From SXOA01 sp046153945 (GTDB lineage: Bacteria > Planctomycetota > Planctomycetia > Pirellulales > Pirellulaceae): a stretch of DNA of 64,000 nucleotides. Numbering within the stretch: the stretch's first letter is position 1; each line of letters begins with the position of its first letter. Positions 59,801 through 64,000 of the stretch are shown here, piece by piece. Location: the NCBI GenBank assembly GCA_046153945.1, contig JBJXFF010000171.1, forward strand, positions 1 to 64,000, read 5' to 3'. A program made the translations under genes and the position numbers. A model generated the notes under the pieces. That model did no database searches. It was not told where the DNA came from and saw only the letters and a list, made by a program, of their open reading frames with translations.

Positions 59801-61626
59801 TTCCCGTTGTCAGCAACTTGAATCTGACCGAATCCGTTAATGCGGCGGAATGTCCCAGCATCGAGACGTGGATATTGATAACCCCAGCGGAGTGTCCGCG
59901 TGGCGAGGTCCACCGCGGCCACTCCTTCACCGGAGGTCGGGCAAACGAGCACTCCTTCCGCGAACGACGGCGTAGCCCCCGCCAGACGGCGCACGTTATC
60001 CATCGTGATGGTCCGCCCGTCCGACATCATGGCCAAGGACTGTTTCCATTCAAGCATGCCCGTTTTGGCATTCAGGCACAGCAGGCGTATCTCGCCATTG
60101 AATTCCGCCAACACGAAGAGTTGGCCGGCCAACGGCAGCGGCGGACCGAGAAAGAATGCCCCGGCCAGGTTGGGGTCATCTTCGCCGGCTTCTCCGCCGA
60201 CCTTCCAGTTCAAGGCCCCTTGGCGACTGAGGTCAATCGCGGCCAGCTTATTCCAGGCTTGCTGGGTGAACGGATTGTTGAACATCGCCCCCCGGCCGCC
60301 GATAAACACCCGCTGCATCTGGATGTTGTTCGCCACCGCAGGGAAGCCAATCTCGTCAATCAGAAAGACCTGATTTCCATCACTGCTCATTTCACCGTAG
60401 GCGTGATCCTTCCAAATGCGGATGTCGAGCTGTTGCTCGCGGGTGGAATTCTGAGGGCTGCGGGGCTGGGCCGCTGTGTTGCGGGTTGCCTTGTCGTAGG
60501 CGCTTTCATCCCATGGGAAGTACCAGACCCGTTTTCCCTGCTCCTGCAGCGAGACCCCCATTACCCGATCCGCCGTGCGATAGATCAAATAATCCTTCAC
60601 CACCAGCGGCTGCAGGGCCGGAATGACGACTCTGTCGGGAGGACTCTTGGCCTGCTGGCGGATTTTGATCGCATCTTGCGGGTCATCGACGGCAGGGACC
60701 GTCCAGCGCGGCGAGAGGAGCGGCAAACTGGAATTCGTCGACGCGGTCCGAGTTTCGTTCCCGCGAAACATCACCCACTCCAAGGCATTCGCATTGCGGG
60801 ACTTTCCCCCGTTCCCCACCAACTTCGTCAGCCAGTCCAAGGCATCGGCATCTTTGTCAAACAGCACGACCGGTTTGGGGCCTGCCGCAATCTTCGCGTT
60901 CGGATTCCGCTGCCGCAGCGCGATTAGCGTCTCCTTCGCCTTGTCCGGCTGACCGGAGAATTGCCAACTGGTGGCCAGGAGAATGGAAAGCTCTGGATCA
61001 TATTGAGCCGCCGCCGCGGGAACGTCGGCAACTCGCTTGAACGCCAGCGCCGCCGCGAGCGGCCGCCCCTGATCCAAATTCAGCCGACCGAGCAGAATGG
61101 CCGCTTCGTAGCCGGCTTTGGTGTGAAAGTAGCGGCGAGCAACTTCGGTGAGCTTCGGGATATTGCCTTCCGCCAGGGAAGCATCGAGCATGGCCCGCGC
61201 TTCCGCCCCAAAATTCAATTCATAGAGCCGCCGCCCTTTTTCCGGCATCGCACCGAGCATTTGCAGGGCCTGCGTCTTCAGGCTGGTTTGGGATTCGCCT
61301 GGTTTAGCCGCCGGCAGGAAGAAATCGTCGGCGAACTCTCCCTTGTTCGATTTCAAATCAGGATCAGCCGTTTCGCCATTGAGGATTCCACCCAGGGCTT
61401 CCACGGCATCCGCATAACGCTCTTCGGTAATTGCCGCCTGGGCTCGATTAAGCTGCTGCCGAAAAGCGCGCGGAGCGGCGATGAAAATCGTCGTGGGATC
61501 GTCCGGACTCGCCGCGCCGATTTTGTTGGGAAACACCTGCCCATTCGCGGGCTGCGCGAAGGCTGCGGCGATTCCAAGAATCAGGGACGTGAACCACGCA
61601 TTTCGGAGGGGAAGTTGCGCTTTCAT
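56824..61626 (-). CDS. Very large PQQ-binding-like beta-propeller protein
   Basis: The start at 61626 (AAAGGA upstream) gives about 1,600 residues. A signal peptide (MKAQLPLRNAWFTSLILG...) comes first, then a helical TPR-like region. A first PQQ propeller follows (LDLLTGKPKWKLPCGEMLF, AAVDLATRTLRWGYQY), then a TPR segment near 800-1100 and a second propeller (VEPLTGKLLWERSG, VYALNRATGEAQWQT). It is likely periplasmic. No PQQ dehydrogenase active-site Cys pair is evident. A role as scaffold or sensor is plausible. Confidence 0.75.
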   Translation of the reverse strand: MKAQLPLRNAWFTSLILGIAAAFAQPANGQVFPNKIGAASPDDPTTIFIAAPRAFRQQLNRAQAAITEERYADAVEALGGILNGETADPDLKSNKGEFADDFFLPAAKPGESQTSLKTQALQMLGAMPEKGRRLYELNFGAEARAMLDASLAEGNIPKLTEVARRYFHTKAGYEAAILLGRLNLDQGRPLAAALAFKRVADVPAAAAQYDPELSILLATSWQFSGQPDKAKETLIALRQRNPNAKIAAGPKPVVLFDKDADALDWLTKLVGNGGKSRNANALEWVMFRGNETRTASTNSSLPLLSPRWTVPAVDDPQDAIKIRQQAKSPPDRVVIPALQPLVVKDYLIYRTADRVMGVSLQEQGKRVWYFPWDESAYDKATRNTAAQPRSPQNSTREQQLDIRIWKDHAYGEMSSDGNQVFLIDEIGFPAVANNIQMQRVFIGGRGAMFNNPFTQQAWNKLAAIDLSRQGALNWKVGGEAGEDDPNLAGAFFLGPPLPLAGQLFVLAEFNGEIRLLCLNAKTGMLEWKQSLAMMSDGRTITMDNVRRLAGATPSFAEGVLVCPTSGEGVAAVDLATRTLRWGYQYPRLDAGTFRRINGFGQIQVADNGNKEHWIDGSVTISGGSVLLTPVEAMDLHCLDLLTGKPKWKLPCGEMLFIGCVHNGKAILVGKKQIKAINLADSKEAWAVPIELDGDSPTGRGYYSEHFYYLPTNSSHLVKIDLDQGKIVSQVKTGSTLGNLVCYKDELISQTPEGISSYYLAEPLRKRTDELLAKNPDDHWALARRGEILLQDGKQEDALKALRRAQVLAPGDAETKGMLARAMLSLLRTDFAANQALATEAETLLADQPALRRELLRLRAQAMEKAGSPTEAFAAYITLRDQAGDSGTEMEELSRDHSARQERWISARLSAIYSRTSGQEEKRLDELVHSRLEEAKVVVGTAALADFVDAFRFHRLAGHGQLELARRLAAEGKLLEAELAIGELATDREPTMAGQAHAILASVYEAAERYELAREFYEILGAKYSAVVCLGDKTGKDLADAAALREKIQQQIATRHWPTGNVTAKVSDPQGANIGFSTYRYQVPLSDFRGAAPRGMRGQISTSESAFRALDSSGRLISATSLTRNNQQFLSSNQASGKIVGHLMLVASGGEILAIDALRIRQGVTTEGMLWRADMTDGDASLRRQNVYVSRPANMNPLLGAGIRYNPPIDRGQGTIGPSSRFGITYHRGRQLVCVEPLTGKLLWERSGVEPGSEVFGDEHRVVVIPPGEKSDQALVFSAADGSLVDRRMVDPSDRRWVTCGRNVLAWEALAGRTVQLRLYDASSQGTGLWSKKVEQPAKGCIIDGEELMLLEASGKLTVVSLRSGSVLFETAVDPEPELQGIAVVASRTQYLLAVNQPMKGETNGVTPFPLNTGSAMGVQVHGKVYALNRATGEAQWQTPAFVSQHALPPDQPSESPVLVFARRKSVSRGGGTTSNVSSLLCLDRRDGSVVYEEDAFLGLANNCDIVCNRDQATVVISMTGDGNRTLTLKFTDNPAPPRPPAQLGMMSSRSLGEQLGTAVDVATDIFRAFNQMPGRNPNGLPPGIRLRLPGGVPMPVQPPK

Positions 61627-61650
61627 GGGCATCCTTTGGCGAGAAAGCAT

Positions 61651-62020
61651 CGTCCTAACCTGTTGTCAAAAGGTATCTTACCAAAACTGCTGAGGGGCGG
61701 ACAATTAATTCTAAGGCTCCGTGACCTGCTCGTTACCATTTGGGCGACTGATTGCGGCAGAATCAGCCAAAACGCCGCGGAATCGGTTACCAGATACCAT
61801 TCTCCCTGGATTTGTCGCAAGAAACCGGCTCCTGGCCCCCATTTTTGCCAAAAAACGGCCAAAATTCACCGAAATCTTTGGTTTTTCGGCGATTTCCCCG
61901 CCTTTTTCCCCTTTGGCCCGTTGCAATTTACCGTGGAGAGATTCTAATCCCTAACCATCCGCACTGCGGAAAACAGCGTATTTTCACGTTTCATTCTCAC
62001 CAAGGAACCTCACTAGGAGG
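61651..62020 (+). other. Intergenic stretch before the HU-like gene
   Basis: No gene is supported in these 370 bases. The stretch is AT-rich near 61840-61910, with an imperfect inverted repeat AAATCACCGAAA/TTTTCGGCGATTT. The HU promoter lies near its right end. Confidence 0.5.
61921..61948 (+). promoter_or_regulatory. Candidate sigma70-type promoter for the HU-like gene
   Basis: TTGCAA (61921-61926) and TCTAAT (61943-61948) are spaced by 16 bases, each close to the consensus. The start is about 80 bases downstream with AGGAGG at 62015-62020, nine bases before the ATG. Confidence 0.55.
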
Positions 62021-62029
62021 GTGGCCACC

Positions 62030-62350
62030 ATGGCAAAGAAAGCTGCGAGTGCTAAGGCGCCGAGCAAGTCGGAAGTTTACGCGAGCATCTCGGAGACGAC
62101 CGGCGTCTCCAAGAAGGATGTTGGAGCGGTCCTCGACGCGTTGTCCGCCGAAATTGGCAAAGCCATCGGCAAGAAGGGTTCGGGGGTCTTTCAGATTCCC
62201 GGCCTGTGCAAAGTCATCCGCCGCGAAGTCCCTGCCCGTCCCGCCAAGAAGGGCGTGATGGTCCTGGGTCAACTCCGCGACCTGCCGGCCAAGCCGGCTT
62301 CCAAGAAGGTCGTCGTTCGCCCCCTCAAGGCGCTGAAGGCGATGATCTAA
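62030..62350 (+). CDS. HU/IHF-family DNA-binding protein
   Basis: The start at 62030 (AGGAGG nine bases upstream) gives 106 residues. After a short Lys/Ala-rich extension the HU fold is clear: SKSEVYASISETTGVSKKDV and LSAEIGKAIGKKGSGVFQIPG, with the end VVVRPLKALKAMI. HU proteins bend and package DNA. The usual beta-arm Pro-containing segment is replaced by EVPARPAKKGVMVLGQ, so DNA contacts may differ. It is followed by a terminator. Confidence 0.87.
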   Translation: MAKKAASAKAPSKSEVYASISETTGVSKKDVGAVLDALSAEIGKAIGKKGSGVFQIPGLCKVIRREVPARPAKKGVMVLGQLRDLPAKPASKKVVVRPLKALKAMI

Positions 62351-62380
62351 GCCAGTCATTGGGCGAATGATCGATACATT

Positions 62381-62418
62381 GGGTTTCCCGTCCTTGTGGC
62401 GTGGAAACCCTTTTTTTT
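62381..62418 (+). terminator. Rho-independent terminator after the HU-like gene
   Basis: GGGTTTCC (62381-62388) pairs with GGAAACCC (62403-62410) and is followed by eight T (62411-62418). It lies 31 bases after the HU stop. Confidence 0.92.
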
Positions 62419-62460
62419 GGAAAATGCGAATGATCGAAGATATCCTCCACTAATTCCCCA

Positions 62461-62493
62461 TTCGGATTTCGAGCTTCGAATTTCGGATTTTCG
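62461..62493. repeat. AT-rich repeat ending just before the DUF2007 start
   Basis: TTCGGATTTCGAGC and TTCGAATTTCGGATTTTCG occupy the stretch up to two bases before the ATG at 62496. It shares the word TCGGATTTCG with 34389-34401. Confidence 0.55.
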
Positions 62494-62495
62494 CC

Positions 62496-63128
62496 ATGTC
62501 TGATCGTCCCACTGAAATCTTTCGAGCCGCCAATTCCCAGCATGCGCAAATGCTGCGGCAAATGCTGGAAGAGCGGGGAATCAAGGCGTATATCGTCAAT
62601 GAATCCCTGCAGACGGCTGGGGGTGACTTGCCGCTGGGGTGGACGGCGGCTCCGCGGATTCTGGTTGCGGAGGAAGACGCGGTGAAGGGGCGTCTTATCG
62701 CGGAGCAGTTTGACGCCATCTTGCGAGACGGTAAAGCAGTCGAGTTTGAAGAATTCGACGTCGCCGATGCTGACTGGACCGACTGGCCTCTCTGCCCCGG
62801 GTGCCAACAGCGCCGCGAGGTTCTCTGCAATATCTGCGGCAGCCGGGGGAGCAAGTTTGCGCTGGCCGATTTGGTAGAAGAAAATGGCCGCACCCAGGTG
62901 CTGCTCCACTGTGATTCTTGCGACGACCATTTTCGCCCGCAGTTCTTTCGAGTCTGCCACCACTGCGGCCATGACTTCGGCAGCGGCATCGATCCGCGGC
63001 CTGTTCAGCAAGAACTAGAACTGCCGGAGAATACCCGCCGGACCTGGATTGTCGTGGCAGGGTTGATTGGATTTGCCGCGATTATTGGGGCCTATTTGTA
63101 CTGGCTGGTGAATTCGCGGGCTCCTTGA
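62496..63128 (+). CDS. DUF2007/zinc-ribbon membrane protein
   Basis: A 210-residue protein with an N-terminal DUF2007-like domain (EIFRAANSQHAQMLRQMLEERGIKAYIVNES). A zinc-ribbon region with paired CxxC follows (LCPGCQQRREVLCNICG, then CDSCDD and CHHCG), and a C-terminal transmembrane helix (WIVVAGLIGFAAIIGAYLYWL). DUF2007 is often linked to signalling or stress proteins. The start has no visible Shine-Dalgarno; the upstream gap is filled by a repeat. Confidence 0.7.
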   Translation: MSDRPTEIFRAANSQHAQMLRQMLEERGIKAYIVNESLQTAGGDLPLGWTAAPRILVAEEDAVKGRLIAEQFDAILRDGKAVEFEEFDVADADWTDWPLCPGCQQRREVLCNICGSRGSKFALADLVEENGRTQVLLHCDSCDDHFRPQFFRVCHHCGHDFGSGIDPRPVQQELELPENTRRTWIVVAGLIGFAAIIGAYLYWLVNSRAP

Positions 63129-63165
63129 GTATGTTCCTCGCGGGCCGTGGGATTACAATTGGAGC

Positions 63166-63861
63166 ATGGACAGTTCCCCTTCTCCCAAATTCTGCCGCAA
63201 GGACGCGCATGCGTACTTTGTGCAGCAGTTGCCCATTTTGGGGACGACGAAGGGCCTGCTCCGGGCAACGGCGGCAATTGCCTTGCATGCTCTGCCAAGC
63301 TCCCAGCCGGCCATCGTTGAGGAGCGTCTCGAAGGAATTGCCCTGCGGGTGCTGGGGCGGGTGAAGAGCAAGCAGGTTTCCGCTCGGCTGGCCCATTTGC
63401 ATGACGTGCTCTTCGCCGAGGAGAAGTTCGCGGGAAATACGGACGACTACTATACGGCCGACAATAGTTATCTCCCCAAGGTTTTGGAATCGAAGCGCGG
63501 CCTCCCGATTTTGCTGGCCTTGGTTTACAAAGTGGTGGCCGAGCGGTGCGGGCTGACCGTGGAGGGGCTGAATTCGCCCGGGCATTTCCTGGTCCGCGTG
63601 AAGACCGACGAAGGTTGGATGTTCGTGGACCCCTTCTTCCACGGCCAATCCCTCAGTCGCGAGGAAGCGTTTGCCCGCCTGGAACAGATGAGCGGCCGCG
63701 AAGTCCCGCGGGACGACACCTACCTCTCCCCCGCCACCCATGCTCAGTGGGTCAGCCGCATCCTCTCGAATTTGCAAACGCTGTTCGCCAATCAAGGGAA
63801 ACAGAAAGACCTGGCGGCCATGTCGGAGTTGCAGGAAGTATTGGCCGATACGCTGCATTAA
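63166..63861 (+). CDS. SirB1-like (transglutaminase-like) protein
   Basis: A 231-residue protein. Its core reads YLPKVLESKRGLPILLALVYKVVAERCGL, then GLNSPGHFLVRVKTDEGWMFVDPFF. This is the SirB1 N-terminal domain (PF13369), a transglutaminase-like fold. The usual active-site Cys-His-Asp is only partly visible (the Cys of AERCGL, His of SPGHF, Asp of FVDPF). It may bind rather than cleave. It is probably read with the DUF2007 gene 37 bases upstream. Confidence 0.8.
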   Translation: MDSSPSPKFCRKDAHAYFVQQLPILGTTKGLLRATAAIALHALPSSQPAIVEERLEGIALRVLGRVKSKQVSARLAHLHDVLFAEEKFAGNTDDYYTADNSYLPKVLESKRGLPILLALVYKVVAERCGLTVEGLNSPGHFLVRVKTDEGWMFVDPFFHGQSLSREEAFARLEQMSGREVPRDDTYLSPATHAQWVSRILSNLQTLFANQGKQKDLAAMSELQEVLADTLH

Positions 63862-63871
63862 TTCGAAGTTC

Positions 63872-63936
63872 GTAGTAATCGGCTTCAGCCGGTTAGATTT
63901 TTCCCGGACGGTTAACCCGCTGAAGCGGGTTACTAC
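63872..63936. repeat. Double-hairpin element after the SirB1-like gene
   Basis: Outer GTAGTAA (63872-63878) and TTACTAC (63930-63936) enclose two hairpins: CGGCT/AGCCG (63880-63891) and TAACCCGC/GCGGGTTA (63913-63932). It begins ten bases after the SirB1 stop and ends five bases before the next start codon. Confidence 0.8.
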
Positions 63937-63941
63937 AAACG

Positions 63942-64000
63942 ATGACTTACCTTCGCTGGCACTGCCCCGCCTGCTCGCACACGGAAGAGACGCCGCAAGA
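63942..64000 (+). CDS. Start of a probable zinc-ribbon protein, truncated
   Basis: An ATG at 63942 opens a frame reading MTYLRWHCPACSHTEETPQ before the window ends. The CPAC pair suggests a zinc ribbon, but too little is visible to name a family. No Shine-Dalgarno sequence is visible because the double-hairpin element ends five bases before the start. Confidence 0.4.
   Translation, partial: MTYLRWHCPACSHTEETPQ

Noticed and set aside
58246..60927. Two plus-strand ORFs of 413 and 471 codons
   Set aside because: Both are antisense shadows of the PQQ-propeller gene and lack recognisable domains.
1..64000. CRISPR array, integrase or prophage
   Set aside because: No regularly spaced direct repeats, no integrase, and no phage structural genes were seen on either strand.

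Overview
The window looks like chromosomal DNA from a member of the phylum Planctomycetota. The evidence is the gene content: two DUF1501 proteins with twin-arginine signals, two DUF1549/DUF1553 proteins, a DUF1559 pseudopilin-like protein, a BBP7-type outer-membrane protein, a very large PQQ-propeller protein, secreted Gfo/Idh/MocA oxidoreductases and a J-like domain protein with a long Pro/Gln-rich region. Order-level placement (Pirellulales or Gemmatales) cannot be settled from this sequence alone. No rRNA, CRISPR array, insertion sequence, integrase or prophage was seen.

Layout. Positions 1-1701 hold a dense array of sixteen tRNA or tRNA-like genes, all on the minus strand and each with a different anticodon; it continues past the left edge. 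It contains a REP-like inverted repeat and is preceded by a highly structured non-coding stretch. From 2.1 to 5.0 kb come nagB and a trpB-trpA pair on the opposite strand. From 5.2 to 9.6 kb are small membrane and secreted proteins plus a Gfo/Idh/MocA enzyme. At 9.6-13.2 kb lie an HI0933-type flavoprotein and a FixL/FixJ-like two-component system. From 13.2 to 17.4 kb are a large secreted protein, an HD phosphohydrolase and a divergent M14 peptidase homologue. The 17.4-19.9 kb stretch has sparse coding and two unrecognised genes around a methyltransferase, and looks accessory. From 19.9 to 29.0 kb are a secreted alpha/beta hydrolase, RuvX, a von Willebrand A-like membrane protein, asparagine synthase, a DUF1549/DUF1553 protein, a DUF1579 protein, a SMI1/KNR4 protein and MsrA.

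From 29.2 to 32.3 kb a four-gene run (DUF1559 pseudopilin, small lipoprotein, DUF4198, HemP) suggests a surface or iron/heme-linked module. From 32.3 to 36.6 kb there is an OmpR-type regulator with its kinase, preceded by a thioredoxin-like secreted protein. A DUF433/DUF5615 toxin-antitoxin-like pair lies at 36.9-37.5 kb. From 37.6 to 45.7 kb are two DUF1501 proteins, a radical SAM enzyme, two thioredoxin-like secreted proteins (one with CxxC, CxxCH and two PDZ domains) and a second Gfo/Idh/MocA protein. From 45.8 to 51.2 kb are a NhaD-type antiporter, a cytochrome-like DUF1549/DUF1553 protein with a small partner, and a nucleosidase-like protein. From 51.4 kb to the end are the J-like/PEPK-repeat membrane protein, a histidine kinase, BBP7, the 1,600-residue PQQ protein, an HU-like protein with a clear promoter and terminator, a DUF2007/zinc-ribbon protein, a SirB1-type protein and the start of a further zinc-ribbon ORF.

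The strongest unexplained signal is a set of palindromic or double-hairpin repeats filling intercistronic gaps. Several begin inside or next to an upstream stop codon and end one to five bases before the next start codon (trpB-trpA; before the OmpR regulator; after SirB1). A second, AT-richer repeat family built on the word CGAAATCCGAA fills similar gaps. The second signal is the non-canonical tRNAs of the array, with C33 in two anticodon loops and an aberrant D- and T-arm in a CAT tRNA.
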